DNA from: Anaerolineales bacterium
GTDB lineage: Bacteria > Chloroflexota > Anaerolineae > Anaerolineales > UBA11858
Length of the DNA: 49,489 nt
Direction: 5' to 3'
Assembly: GCA_016785015.1 (NCBI GenBank)
Contig: JADHTJ010000017.1
Coordinates: 1 to 49,489, forward strand
The translations under genes were made by a program, and so were the position numbers. Below, piece after piece: positions 26,702-36,583 of the stretch; positions within the stretch are counted from its first letter, which is position 1; every line of letters begins with the position of its first letter. A model generated the notes under the pieces. That model searched no databases. It saw nothing but the letters and a program-made list of their open reading frames with translations, and was not told the origin of the DNA.

Positions 26702-28086
26702 CGATTCTTGCTCTTAGTTTGCTTAGATAACAATTGCATCAAATCCTGACAAATTTGAGTTGCATCTCCTGCAGAGAGCACGAGTACTACATCTCCAGTT
26801 CGCAAGTTATCCAACAAATTCTTAGTTGTATCGGCTAATGAGCCTGAAAAATATGCGTTCAGATGGTCCATTGCCTGCACAACTTGAATAGAAGAAAATT
26901 CTGGATCAAAGGGCTCGCGGGATCGATAAATCTCGGTGACGAGTACGCTATCTGCATCATCAAAAGATGAAACGAACTCACTGAATAAAGTTTTCGTGCG
27001 GCTATATGTATGCGGCTGCCAGACAGCCCAAATTTTGCGATGAGGATAGCGAGCTTTGGCGGCAGCCAGAGTTGCCTTTATTTCAGTGGGATGATGAGCA
27101 TAATCATCAATCAAGGTGACACCATCAATATCACCGATCACCTGAAAACGCCGACCTGCGCCAATAAATTCTTCGAGAGCACGAGCAGCATCGATCACAG
27201 GTAAATCCATCTGATCTATCACGGCCAATGATGCTAACGCATTTTTGACATTATGATCTCCAGGCACCTGTAGAGAGACTGAAGTGACAAGGCTATCATC
27301 GTGGAGCATGTCAAAATCAAAGCCGCCAAAATGATTAATCACTATGTTGTCAGCAAAGTAATCATAATGACTAGATTCGATGCCATAGCTTATCACCTGG
27401 TATCCTGATTTAGAAGCATTAGTCATAATGTCTGAGGCTCCAGGATCATCGCCACATGCTAAAAGAATTCCATCAGGAGGCAGAACCCTTACAAAATCCA
27501 GGAAGGCCCGTCGAAATACCTCAGGGGTGTGAAAAATGTCGGGGTGGTCGTGTTCCACATTGGTTATCACTGCAATTTTGGGTTTTAGTCCCAAAAACAT
27601 ATAATCATATTCATCAGCCTCGATCACAAAGGCATCACCTTTGCCTGCGCGTGCATTGGTGTCAAGATTTGAAACGACACCACCAACAATGAAGGTGGGA
27701 TCCTGGTCGAGGGCAGTTAGAACCCAGGCCAACATCGCCGTAGTCGTGGTTTTTCCATGTGATCCTGCAACTGCAATGCCCTGGCGGCCTTCCATCAAAC
27801 TGCCCAGATAATCAGCCCGTTTGAGTACAGGAATGCTTTTCTCAAGAGCTGCCTGGACTTCAGGATTATCGTCAGGTACCGCCGAGGAGCGGATTACAAT
27901 ATCAGAACCGTTCACGTTGGATGCCTGATGGCCTATAAAAACCTGTGCTCCGGCAGCATCGACAGCTTTGGCCAAGGGGGAATACTCCTGATCAGAACCA
28001 CTGACCGAGTAGCCGCTTTCCAGCAGCACTTTGGCAATGGCGGACAGGCCAGTTCCCCCGATCCCAATAAAGTGAACGTGTTGCAT
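26698..28086 (-). CDS. murC: UDP-N-acetylmuramate--L-alanine ligase MurC
   Basis: 462 residues from ATG 28086, which overlaps the stop of the upstream CvpA-like gene by one base (TGATG); a longer in-frame start would invade that gene. N-terminal UDP-binding fold HFIGIGGTGLSAIA, P-loop GSHGKTT at 108-114, central motif NVEHDHPD, and DDYAHHPTEIKATL near residue 335 are typical. Adds L-Ala, the first residue of the peptide stem. Couples to the small gene downstream. Confidence 0.97.
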   Translation of the reverse strand: MQHVHFIGIGGTGLSAIAKVLLESGYSVSGSDQEYSPLAKAVDAAGAQVFIGHQASNVNGSDIVIRSSAVPDDNPEVQAALEKSIPVLKRADYLGSLMEGRQGIAVAGSHGKTTTTAMLAWVLTALDQDPTFIVGGVVSNLDTNARAGKGDAFVIEADEYDYMFLGLKPKIAVITNVEHDHPDIFHTPEVFRRAFLDFVRVLPPDGILLACGDDPGASDIMTNASKSGYQVISYGIESSHYDYFADNIVINHFGGFDFDMLHDDSLVTSVSLQVPGDHNVKNALASLAVIDQMDLPVIDAARALEEFIGAGRRFQVIGDIDGVTLIDDYAHHPTEIKATLAAAKARYPHRKIWAVWQPHTYSRTKTLFSEFVSSFDDADSVLVTEIYRSREPFDPEFSSIQVVQAMDHLNAYFSGSLADTTKNLLDNLRTGDVVLVLSAGDATQICQDLMQLLSKQTKSKNR

Positions 28087-28712
28087 CAAATAAACACCAC
28101 CAAAACAAATAAGAATGACACACCGATCGCAAGGAAAATCCCTGGCGATGTGCCAAGCCATACGGGCGGCAGGATATTGACAAGTGCATTGGCAGTATCA
28201 ATCAAGGGATCATTCCCATTTGGTGCAATAATATATGGCGCAAAGGGATAATGCGCCGAATGCATGTACGACCAGATTGTTCCAATAATAAAGTAGCCAT
28301 TTATGCCACCAATAAACAATCCTAATAAAAAGTCTTGAATTTTTTCCCTTCGGGCAGTACCACCCAAACGTGTAAGGGAAGGCGTTTGGAAACCAAAAAA
28401 GACTAAGGTGACCAAAACGACTGTTCGGATCCAAAATTGACGTTGAAAATTGTTTTGAGTTCCTTCATCAAGCGCATCAAATGGCGTTACTGATTGAGGT
28501 TCAATCACTTGGATGCTTGCTCCCTGCAATTGGGCATCAAGGTCGCTAAATGGAACGACTGCGTTAGCACTGTATCTCTCGAGCACAAACACCAGGAACA
28601 AGGTTAGTACGACACTGAAGGTAACCAACAATTCCTTAGCCCATCCGCGCAAACCCCCAATCAAGGCGAAGAAGAACATAAACATGAAAAATACAACGGT
28701 GAAACTAATCAT
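28086..28712 (-). CDS. CvpA-like membrane protein in the dcw cluster
   Basis: 208 residues with about four membrane segments (about 4-23 with GLRGWAKELLVTFS, 28-46, 95-115, 140-160 and a C-terminal 185-207 segment). The start FFMFMFFFALIGGLRGWAKELL matches the opening of the CvpA (colicin V production) family. A periplasmic loop lies between helices two and three. Function in Chloroflexota is unknown; elsewhere CvpA affects envelope stress. The start overlaps murG stop as ATGA and the stop overlaps murC, so it is translated as part of the wall operon. Confidence 0.7.
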   Translation of the reverse strand: MISFTVVFFMFMFFFALIGGLRGWAKELLVTFSVVLTLFLVFVLERYSANAVVPFSDLDAQLQGASIQVIEPQSVTPFDALDEGTQNNFQRQFWIRTVVLVTLVFFGFQTPSLTRLGGTARREKIQDFLLGLFIGGINGYFIIGTIWSYMHSAHYPFAPYIIAPNGNDPLIDTANALVNILPPVWLGTSPGIFLAIGVSFLFVLVVFI

Positions 28713-29815
28713 TGTTCACTTCCTGCGGTATGGGCAACCTTTATAATTTCCATACCAATTGCTAATGCCGCGTCAGGTTTATTCAACGACTGCATCGCGA
28801 CTCTCATCCCAGCGAGTTGGCCAGTATCGCACATCAGGTCAATTACAAGAGGAACGATACGCTTTGGTAACTCTTCGTCATTTACGATGACAGCTGCACC
28901 CTGTTGAGCCAAATATTCTGCATTGACTTTCTGGTAACGCCAAGCATAGGGATAAGGCACCAATATGGCGGGCAACCCAAAGAGAGGAAACTCGCCCAAA
29001 CTAGATGCTCCTGCTCGAGATAGAACCAAATCAGCTGCCTCGAAGGCGGCGCCCATCTCATCGTCCAGGTACGGATATGGGTGAAAGCGTTCTCCCTGCT
29101 CTGGAGTAAGTCCCTTACAAACTTGATCAATTTCTGACCAGTTCAACTTACCGGTGATATGGACGATCTGCATTTCAGATAACAACTCGGGCAAAACTGA
29201 GAATATGGCTCGGTTGATCGAACGGGCGCCCTTGCTGCCACCAAATACCAATAATGTTGGCAAATCACTCTGTAAATTCAAAGTTTTTTGAGCTTGCTGA
29301 CGATCCCATGAAAGGATTTCTCGTCGGGTAGGATAGCCAGTCACAACTACACCTTTGTGTTTGGGAAAATATGAGCGCGAATCTTCTGCAGTCACAGCAA
29401 TACGATCAGCAAACCGCGCTAGTGTTTTCAAAGCCAATCCTGGTTCAATATCAGGGACATAAAGCACAGAAGGGATACGCATACCCGCTAAAGCCATCGG
29501 TGGGGCAACGTAACCACCTGTAAATAACATCACGTCTGGGTGAAAACGTCGGACGATCTTTCGGGAAGCAAAAAATCCGCGGATTAACTGCATAATGTTA
29601 CCTGGCAAGGTTCGTAACCCCACACCATGTACACCCGCTGCAGGAATAGCTTCAAATGGTATTGCTGCTTTGGCGATCAAGTCAGCCTCCATGCCACCTT
29701 CTCCACCGACCCACAATACTTGTAAATCATCGTGACCGGCGACGAGCGCTTCGTGTACGGCGAGGGCGGGATATACGCCTCCACCGGTTCCACCTGCGCA
29801 AATCAACAATCGCAC
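28709..29815 (-). CDS. murG: MurG lipid II-forming glycosyltransferase
   Basis: 368 residues from GTG 29815, chosen because GGAGGA lies seven bases upstream; the longer start is TTG 29839. Transfers GlcNAc from UDP-GlcNAc to lipid I. Seen: ICAGGTGGGVYPALAV at the N-terminus, FTGGYVAPP, VFGGSKGARSIN, and the nucleotide-sugar motif ADLVLSRAGASSLGEF. Membrane-associated GT28 fold. The first 89 bases overlap the 3' end of ftsW in another frame. Confidence 0.95.
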   Translation of the reverse strand: MRLLICAGGTGGGVYPALAVHEALVAGHDDLQVLWVGGEGGMEADLIAKAAIPFEAIPAAGVHGVGLRTLPGNIMQLIRGFFASRKIVRRFHPDVMLFTGGYVAPPMALAGMRIPSVLYVPDIEPGLALKTLARFADRIAVTAEDSRSYFPKHKGVVVTGYPTRREILSWDRQQAQKTLNLQSDLPTLLVFGGSKGARSINRAIFSVLPELLSEMQIVHITGKLNWSEIDQVCKGLTPEQGERFHPYPYLDDEMGAAFEAADLVLSRAGASSLGEFPLFGLPAILVPYPYAWRYQKVNAEYLAQQGAAVIVNDEELPKRIVPLVIDLMCDTGQLAGMRVAMQSLNKPDAALAIGMEIIKVAHTAGSEQ

Positions 29816-31007
29816 CAAAATTCCTCCGTGATTCTTCAACTTGATTGCGTTCGGATAAACGCGAAATATTCAAGACAATACCTAATGCTGCCATTGTGCT
29901 TACCAGGTTTGAACCGCCAATACTAAAGAAGGGCAGCGTATTACCAGCAAATGGCATCAGCCCAAGCAGTGAAGCCATATTCATAAATGCTTCTAAAGTA
30001 ATCCACAACGTCAGCCCGGCTGCCAGCAGCGATCCCAAGCCATCTGGGGCATTATTTGCAATGACAAGTCCACGCCAGAATATAATCGCGAAGAGAATGA
30101 CGACAAACGCGGCACCTATAACACCGGTTTCCTCTCCAATTACTGCGAAAACACTGTCCGTATGTGGAAATGGCAATGTGGTCAGTTTAGATGTTCCGTG
30201 ACCAATACCTACGCCGATCCATTCGCCGCGCACGAAAGCTACCAATGAATGCTTCACATGATCAGATGAAGCAAGAATGTCGTTCCAACCATCTTTGAAT
30301 ACTGCAACACGATTGTTATCAGTGGGATTAAAGCGCAATACGAAGAAGCCTGCCAATCCTGTCACCAAGAACAAGATACCTGTCTGTATGGCATCACTGC
30401 CTGCCAGGTAATACATGGTGCCACCCAAGATCAACACCATAGCCGCAGCGCTCAAATCAGGTTGGCGCAAGATCAAACCTCCTGTGATCCCAACAATGAT
30501 TGCTAATGGGAATAAACCATAACCGAGATCAGATAATTGATCTCGTTTGGCATTTAGCCATACTGCTAAATACACCACAATGGCAAATTTAGCCAATTCG
30601 GAGGGTTGAATGGAGCCTTCAAAATATGCGCGGGTGACATCATCTACAGTTTCACCATAGATCAACACACCCAACAATGAGACCAGTGTCACACCCATTA
30701 CAATAATAGATAGATAGTGCCAACGATGATAGTTTATCCATGTAAGAGCTATCAATGCCACAAACCCCACTCCCAACCAGCGCAGTTGGCGGTAGAAAAG
30801 ATACGTTGTCGAGCTACCTTCAACGTTATCCTTGGTTAGCAGCAAAGAAGCGTTCCAACTAGCCGAATGCATCATCAGCAATCCAAAACCAACTAAGGTC
30901 AGAATCACCAAAATTAGAGGCACATCAATATTCAAACGTGGGGATGGCCAGTTGTTCCCCGAACGTTTCGCATTTCTTCGGGTGGCTACACTAACTCGTT
31001 GACCCAT
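29727..31007 (-). CDS. ftsW: FtsW septal peptidoglycan polymerase
   Basis: 426 residues, SEDS family, about ten membrane helices. Seen: GSIQPSELAKFAIVVYLAVW, ILRQPDLSAAAMVLILGG, and PHTDSVFAVIGEETGVIGAAFVV, the conserved region with the catalytic Asp/Glu loop, then LPFFSIGGSNLVSTMAALGIVLNISR. With the transpeptidase FtsI it polymerises septal wall. It starts 22 bases inside murD. The tail after NISRLSER is about 36 residues, very Arg-rich, and is encoded within the beginning of murG, which is unusual. Confidence 0.93.
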   Translation of the reverse strand: MGQRVSVATRRNAKRSGNNWPSPRLNIDVPLILVILTLVGFGLLMMHSASWNASLLLTKDNVEGSSTTYLFYRQLRWLGVGFVALIALTWINYHRWHYLSIIVMGVTLVSLLGVLIYGETVDDVTRAYFEGSIQPSELAKFAIVVYLAVWLNAKRDQLSDLGYGLFPLAIIVGITGGLILRQPDLSAAAMVLILGGTMYYLAGSDAIQTGILFLVTGLAGFFVLRFNPTDNNRVAVFKDGWNDILASSDHVKHSLVAFVRGEWIGVGIGHGTSKLTTLPFPHTDSVFAVIGEETGVIGAAFVVILFAIIFWRGLVIANNAPDGLGSLLAAGLTLWITLEAFMNMASLLGLMPFAGNTLPFFSIGGSNLVSTMAALGIVLNISRLSERNQVEESRRNFGAIVDLRRWNRWRRISRPRRTRSARRRSR

Positions 31008-32386
31008 TTTCGAAAATATTCTCCTCTTTCAGAAAAATCTATAAATTCATCAAAACTCGTTCCACCTGGGGCAAGTAGCACAACATCTCCAGGATCAACA
31101 ACTTCTGCAGCAACTTTGACCGCTTCGCACAAACCTTGGCAAATTGCTGTAGTATAAGGGCGCTCAACATGATTTGCTTCATTCATAGCATGGGATATTA
31201 CATCGGATGCCTCACCAAAAATAACCAAATGATCGACCCTTTGTCCAGCGACTGCCGCAAGTTCTGCCCAGGGCAAGTTTTTGTCCCGCCCGCCGACTAA
31301 CAACACAATCGGTTCGTCAAATGCATTGATCGCGGCAATTGCTCGCTCAGGCGCTGTGGCCATCGAATCGTTGTACCAATCCGCACCACCCCAGGATCGA
31401 ACATACTCCAATCGATGGGCTACGCCCTTAAACTTCTCTACACCAGCTTGTATGACACCAGCCGGAATTTCTACAGCAGATGCGATGGCACAGGCAGCCA
31501 AAACATTCAACAAATTATGCGCACCTCGGAGTTGGATCGATTCTATAGGAAGTAGTTTTTGAGAGGAGTCTCGATCCCAAAGTGTGATCCAGCCATCTTG
31601 CAGGAATGTTCCAAACCGACCTTTGGGTGGGCGCGCCATGCCAAAGGTGTACAAATCACCCCGAACAAAGTCAGCGAATCCCAAAGACCCAAGATCATCA
31701 TGACCTAAGATAGCTGTGTCACCAGGATTCTGAAAGTCCAAAATTCGCTTCTTCGCAGCGGTATAGGCTTCCATAGTTCCATGACGGTCGAGATGGTTCG
31801 GGGTCACATTCAGCACTGCAGCAACATCTGGAGAACAGGTCATCAAATCAAGTTGAAAGCTAGATAACTCCATTACAACCAAATCATCTTGCACAATTTC
31901 ATCGACATTAGTAATCAAAGGGTTGCCAATATTACCGCCCACCCAAATTCGGTTGATCGATGAAGGTTGAACGTTGACAGATTCTTCGGTAATTCGGCCA
32001 ACCAATGACGTTGTGGTCGTTTTACCAGCAGAACCAGTGATCCCAATCACTTTGCACGGAACAGCATCTAGAAAGATCTGTGAATCGTTGGAGAGCGGCA
32101 TATCCCTATTTTGAGCTTCTACAATAATTGGCAAATTCAATGGTATGCCGCCAGACACACAAACTAAATCCACATGATCCAATAATTCCAATGGGTGGCT
32201 GCCCAGAACCCATTCAATGGGCAGATCTTTTAAAGACTGTCTAATAACAGCTAAATCATCAGGATTGCGATGGTCATTGAGGATCACATGTGCACCATGT
32301 GCAATCAAATAGCGCGCCAGGGCTGTTCCCTGACGTGCCGCCCCGATTATCAATATTCGTTGATCTTTCCAATCTATATTCTTCAT
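30986..32386 (-). CDS. murD: UDP-MurNAc-L-alanine--D-glutamate ligase MurD
   Basis: 466 residues. Cytoplasmic ligase that adds D-Glu. Seen: N-terminal IIGAARQGTALARYL, P-loop GITGSAGKTTTTSLVG near 115-130, NVTPNHLDRHG, HRLEYVRSWGGADWYNDSMATAPERAIAAI and LLVGGRDKNLPW. Its ATG overlaps the mraY stop by one base (TAATG), and ftsW begins inside its last 22 bases. Confidence 0.97.
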   Translation of the reverse strand: MKNIDWKDQRILIIGAARQGTALARYLIAHGAHVILNDHRNPDDLAVIRQSLKDLPIEWVLGSHPLELLDHVDLVCVSGGIPLNLPIIVEAQNRDMPLSNDSQIFLDAVPCKVIGITGSAGKTTTTSLVGRITEESVNVQPSSINRIWVGGNIGNPLITNVDEIVQDDLVVMELSSFQLDLMTCSPDVAAVLNVTPNHLDRHGTMEAYTAAKKRILDFQNPGDTAILGHDDLGSLGFADFVRGDLYTFGMARPPKGRFGTFLQDGWITLWDRDSSQKLLPIESIQLRGAHNLLNVLAACAIASAVEIPAGVIQAGVEKFKGVAHRLEYVRSWGGADWYNDSMATAPERAIAAINAFDEPIVLLVGGRDKNLPWAELAAVAGQRVDHLVIFGEASDVISHAMNEANHVERPYTTAICQGLCEAVKVAAEVVDPGDVVLLAPGGTSFDEFIDFSERGEYFRKWVNELV

Positions 32387-33396
32387 TATGCTACGGATAA
32401 AGCAACGCCTATCATGGCTGCCATCAAACTAATCAACCAAAATCGCTGTACAATTTGTGTTTCGCTCCAGCCAGAAAGTTCAAAATGGTGATGCAGCGGG
32501 GCCATTTTAAATACCCGCCTGCCTTCACCGTATAAACGTTTAGTTAGTTTAAAATAACCCGTTTGGATCATCACACTCAGAGTAATACTGACCGGGATGA
32601 TGCCAATAATTGGCAGAACTCCCCATTGGCCAGTCATTAAAGCTACAACGGCGAGCGTAGCGCCTAATCCAAGGGATCCCGTATCACCCATGAATAATTG
32701 TGCCGGGTGGACGTTGAACCATAAAAACCCAAACAGAGCGCCCACCAAAGTGAAACAAAACCGCGCCAGGAAGATCTGACCTTGCAAAACCGCAATGCCG
32801 CCATAAGCTACAAATGCAGTTGCCGAGATCAACCCTGCTAAGCCATCTAAACCATCAGACAGGTTAACGGCGTTGGAAAACCCTACAATAAGGAACATTG
32901 CAATGGGGAAATACCACAGACCAACCCTAAAATCGATATTAAATCCTGGCATATATAAATGCGGTGCATCGAGGAAATGATAAAGCCCATAGGATGCGCC
33001 AAAAGCCACAATTATCTGAAGAATGAGCTTGGTCCTCGCACGCATACCTTCACCGCGGCGGCGACCTCGCAAGCCTTCCCAGTCATCAGCCACACCAATC
33101 AAGGAAAACAGGATCAAGACCCCAAGGGGTAGTAACACCGAAGTGCCTAGCACTTCCGTTGGGCCGATGAAAGAGGCAGCATTTAGCAATATTGTGATCA
33201 GGGCAACCGGCAAGACGACCATAACACCACCCATTGTTGGAGTACCCAACTTGGAAAAGTGTCTTTCAGGGCCATCTACGCGTATTTGCTCACCCATTTT
33301 AAAGTTTCGTAAAACGCGCAGAAGAGGCGGTCCCCAAATCACTGTCAGCAAGAAACTAAATCCTGCTAGAGCCAAAGCTAAAGTGGTTTGGGCCAT
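32386..33396 (-). CDS. mraY: Phospho-MurNAc-pentapeptide transferase MraY
   Basis: 336 residues, about ten membrane helices. Makes lipid I on undecaprenyl phosphate. Seen: FSKLGTPTMGGVMVVLP, ADDWEGLRGRR, NAVNLSDGLDGLAGL, FMGDTGSLGLGATLAVVAL, and the histidine motif PLHHHFELSGW with the following active-site Trp. The start overlaps the murF stop by one base (TAATG). Confidence 0.97.
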   Translation of the reverse strand: MAQTTLALALAGFSFLLTVIWGPPLLRVLRNFKMGEQIRVDGPERHFSKLGTPTMGGVMVVLPVALITILLNAASFIGPTEVLGTSVLLPLGVLILFSLIGVADDWEGLRGRRRGEGMRARTKLILQIIVAFGASYGLYHFLDAPHLYMPGFNIDFRVGLWYFPIAMFLIVGFSNAVNLSDGLDGLAGLISATAFVAYGGIAVLQGQIFLARFCFTLVGALFGFLWFNVHPAQLFMGDTGSLGLGATLAVVALMTGQWGVLPIIGIIPVSITLSVMIQTGYFKLTKRLYGEGRRVFKMAPLHHHFELSGWSETQIVQRFWLISLMAAMIGVALSVA

Positions 33397-34814
33397 TAAC
33401 GTGCCTCCAAGGTTGCTACAATGCGATCCATGCGCATGCCACGTGAGCCCTTCACTAGGACAACATCATCTTCGTGCAAAATGTCTTGTAAGTATTCAAT
33501 AGCTTGATCGCTGTTTTCAAACTCAACAAGATCCTGATTTGAGAAACCTGTGCTACGCGCTGCTTCTGCAATATGCCGGCTGCGTTCTCCAATCGTCAAA
33601 ATTGCGTCAGCAACTTCAGCAGCGCGCAGGCCAATTTTCCAGTGTCCAGCCTTTTCATACTGACCTAACTCCAGCATATCACCCAACACCGCAATCTTAT
33701 GGCCTTCCATTTCATCTAACATATTCAAGGCTGCTAATGAAGATTGCGGGGAAGCGTTATACGTATCGTCTAATAACAATGCTCCGCTCCTGGAACGCAC
33801 GGCCACCAGTCGTAATTGCGTATGACCAGAACGTAATCCATTGATGATTTCTTGCCAGGTTAGACCATCATTCAACCCGACCGCAGCAGCTCGAAGAACC
33901 GTATGGACAGAGTGGCGACCAATAAGGGGAACTCTCAAATGAAGAGTTTCACCGTGAAAATGCAGGCGAAAACGGATGCCATCCAACCCCAACCCCTCTA
34001 CCTGATCTGCCCAAAGATCTGCTCTTGAATCTAAGCCATAATAGAAAACTCTGGCTTGAGTTTTCTCTGCCATTGCTCTTACCAAAGGATCATCATAATT
34101 GAGAATGGCAACACCTTCGGGATCAGATGGCAAAGCTTCGACAAGTTCAGCTTTCCCACGCGCGATGGCTTCTTGGGAACCGGCTCTCTCAGCATGAACT
34201 GTGCCAACATTAGTGATAACGCCAATTTGCGGTTGAGCCAAATCACATAGAAAAGCGATTTCGCCTGGCACGTAAAGACCCATTTCCAAGACTGCCCGGC
34301 GATGCCCCGCACTCAGGCGCAACATTGTAAGTGGTAAACCAATTTCATTGTTCAAGTTGCCAGAATTTTTAAGTGTGCTATAACGCTGATCTAAAACAGA
34401 AGCAACTAATTCTTTGGTTGTAGATTTACCAACACTTCCAGTGATACCAATAACTCGAATATCTAACTGACGACGCCAACTGTGAGCCACCTTCTGTAAT
34501 GCTAAAAGTGTGTCATCTACTCTAAGGGCAAAGGGAATCTCAGGGATAATTGCCCGATCAAGATGTGATTTCCCTCGCAAATCCAGTACCGAAATCTCTT
34601 CTGGTAAATCTTTCTGAACAAAAGCGATGCTTGCGCCGTGGCCAAACGCTTTATCAACAAAACTATGACCATCGACCTTCTCTCCGGGCATAGCAACAAA
34701 GAGGGCACCAGGAATCACCTGACGTGAGTCCACAACGGCATCGGTGATCACCTGATTTGCCCATTCGGGGCGTTGATCGATAAGAGCGAAGAGAATATCA
34801 CCTAAAGTCAACAT
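33396..34814 (-). CDS. murF: UDP-MurNAc-tripeptide--D-Ala-D-Ala ligase MurF
   Basis: 472 residues. Seen: P-loop GITGSVGKSTTKELVAS, NEIGLPLTML, NVGTVHAERAGSQEAIARGKAEL, and the conserved LLDDTYNASPQSSLAALNML. Adds the D-Ala-D-Ala dipeptide. It follows the FtsI-like gene by 11 bases with no murE between them. The spacing to mraY is a one-base overlap. Confidence 0.96.
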   Translation of the reverse strand: MLTLGDILFALIDQRPEWANQVITDAVVDSRQVIPGALFVAMPGEKVDGHSFVDKAFGHGASIAFVQKDLPEEISVLDLRGKSHLDRAIIPEIPFALRVDDTLLALQKVAHSWRRQLDIRVIGITGSVGKSTTKELVASVLDQRYSTLKNSGNLNNEIGLPLTMLRLSAGHRRAVLEMGLYVPGEIAFLCDLAQPQIGVITNVGTVHAERAGSQEAIARGKAELVEALPSDPEGVAILNYDDPLVRAMAEKTQARVFYYGLDSRADLWADQVEGLGLDGIRFRLHFHGETLHLRVPLIGRHSVHTVLRAAAVGLNDGLTWQEIINGLRSGHTQLRLVAVRSRSGALLLDDTYNASPQSSLAALNMLDEMEGHKIAVLGDMLELGQYEKAGHWKIGLRAAEVADAILTIGERSRHIAEAARSTGFSNQDLVEFENSDQAIEYLQDILHEDDVVLVKGSRGMRMDRIVATLEAR

Positions 34815-34825
34815 TACGCTTTACA

Positions 34826-36583
34826 TTAATCAGCAGTCAAGCTATGACGAACATGATCTGGTGGAATGTCCATCAGAATTACTAATCTCTCGACAACATC
34901 TCGGAAAATTGGGCCAGTTACAAGTGATGCCCATTGAGATGATGTTGGCTTATTTAGCCATATGTACACCATGAATTGTGGATCATCTACAGGACCCCAC
35001 CCGATAAACGATGTGTTCGTACGAGAGTCATTGTAAATTGTGGCTGTACCTGTTTTTCCAGCAACCCGGTAATTTTCTGGCATATCTGTATAGGATTCGC
35101 TTTCAACAATCTGGGCTAACATATTTGAGAGTGTATGAGCGGTTTGCTTCGATATCGGTGAACCGGCCACTTCCGGCTCAAAGGTGTATTGATGCCCGTT
35201 ATTGATCACGGCTTTCAATATATGCGGTGTAACCATTTTTCCATCATTAGCTACTGCGGAAACCGCTCGCAGCATTTGGATTGGCGTAACTTCTATACCT
35301 TGGCCATACGAGTTAGTCGCCAGGTCAATGAGATGCCAATCATCTTCATTGTTAAAGCGAACGTTACCACCATATTCCCAAGCGAGTTCAATACCTGTTG
35401 GTTGTCCAAACTGAAATGCTCTAACATAGTCATAGAAGCGATTTTGACCCAAAAGTTCGGTAGCGATATACGCTAAACACACGTTCAGGGAGTGCTCCAT
35501 ACATGTTTTCATGGTTTGCGGTCCCCAAGCGCCTCCGTTCCAGTTTCGGATTGTCCAGCCTTCGACTTCAAGTCCACCGGTATCTGTGAAGGGAGTTTCG
35601 GGGGTTGCTACTCCAGAATCTAAAGCAGCGGCCATGGTAATGATCTTGAATACTGATCCAGGCTCATAACCATCAATAGCCATGTTGAAAGTATGGCCTT
35701 CTTGGTATATCTCATCAACATTCCATTCGCCGCTCAAATCCAAACGCGGTGTGGAAGTCATCGCCAAAATCTCGCCAGTTCGAGGATGCATAACGATAAT
35801 GCTGCCGGCATAGGCACCGCTCACGCCCATATGATGCTCTAATAACTCCTCCATAGCATCTTGGATTTCTCGATCAATAGTCAAAACGAGGCTGGCGCCA
35901 TCCGTAATCTCGGGCAAGTCCATTGCCCGATAGGGGTCAGCAGATATAATCTCTTGTTTCTCGACACCAGATAATAGCCACTGCAACCTTTCTTCAACGC
36001 CATTATGACTGCTGCCTTCTTTATCTACAAGACCAATGACATTCGAAGCCAAATCGCCTTCGGGATAACTACGATCTAAACGAGGCGTAATAACCAATCC
36101 AGAGAGGCTGTGAATTATGCCATCATTACTGGCGCCTGCTTCTTTAGGATTTTCGTACAGTTGATTCTGCAATTCCATTAATTTTTGTGCTTTTTCGTAG
36201 GACACAAAATAATTAAGGGTGATATGTGTTTTAGGTGCCTCACTCGCCTTTTGATTAGCTTTTAGGAAAACATCATGATAATTGAGTTCTAATTCAACAC
36301 TTGTGACCAATGCAATTGTCGTTGGATTGATAACTTCGTTGAGCTCAATAGCCACTTCGTATATTAATTGACTACCAGCCAATAAACTTCCATGACGATC
36401 ATAAATATCCCCACGCGCTGGGGTCAGTGTCACCCACTCTTTACCATCGAAATCCTCATAAACTTGGATTTTCTCGTTAGGTGCACCAACCTGAATTTGG
36501 AATAACCGCAGAATGATAGCAATGCCAAAAATGGCGAAAACTATCCCCAAAGTCGCGTAACGAAATCGGTGCTTCTCCATCAT
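34826..36583 (-). CDS. ftsI: Septal penicillin-binding protein 2/FtsI (class B)
   Basis: 585 residues. N-terminal membrane helix at about 9-29, PBP dimerisation domain (about 55-220), then transpeptidase domain with SxxK Ser310-x-x-Lys313 in GYEPGSVFKI, SxN Ser365-Leu-Asn367, and KTG Lys510-Thr-Gly. Cross-links peptidoglycan at the septum, with FtsW. No C-terminal PASTA repeats are seen. Start ATGATG overlaps the FtsL-like stop (TGA), so the two are coupled. Confidence 0.95.
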   Translation of the reverse strand: MMEKHRFRYATLGIVFAIFGIAIILRLFQIQVGAPNEKIQVYEDFDGKEWVTLTPARGDIYDRHGSLLAGSQLIYEVAIELNEVINPTTIALVTSVELELNYHDVFLKANQKASEAPKTHITLNYFVSYEKAQKLMELQNQLYENPKEAGASNDGIIHSLSGLVITPRLDRSYPEGDLASNVIGLVDKEGSSHNGVEERLQWLLSGVEKQEIISADPYRAMDLPEITDGASLVLTIDREIQDAMEELLEHHMGVSGAYAGSIIVMHPRTGEILAMTSTPRLDLSGEWNVDEIYQEGHTFNMAIDGYEPGSVFKIITMAAALDSGVATPETPFTDTGGLEVEGWTIRNWNGGAWGPQTMKTCMEHSLNVCLAYIATELLGQNRFYDYVRAFQFGQPTGIELAWEYGGNVRFNNEDDWHLIDLATNSYGQGIEVTPIQMLRAVSAVANDGKMVTPHILKAVINNGHQYTFEPEVAGSPISKQTAHTLSNMLAQIVESESYTDMPENYRVAGKTGTATIYNDSRTNTSFIGWGPVDDPQFMVYIWLNKPTSSQWASLVTGPIFRDVVERLVILMDIPPDHVRHSLTAD

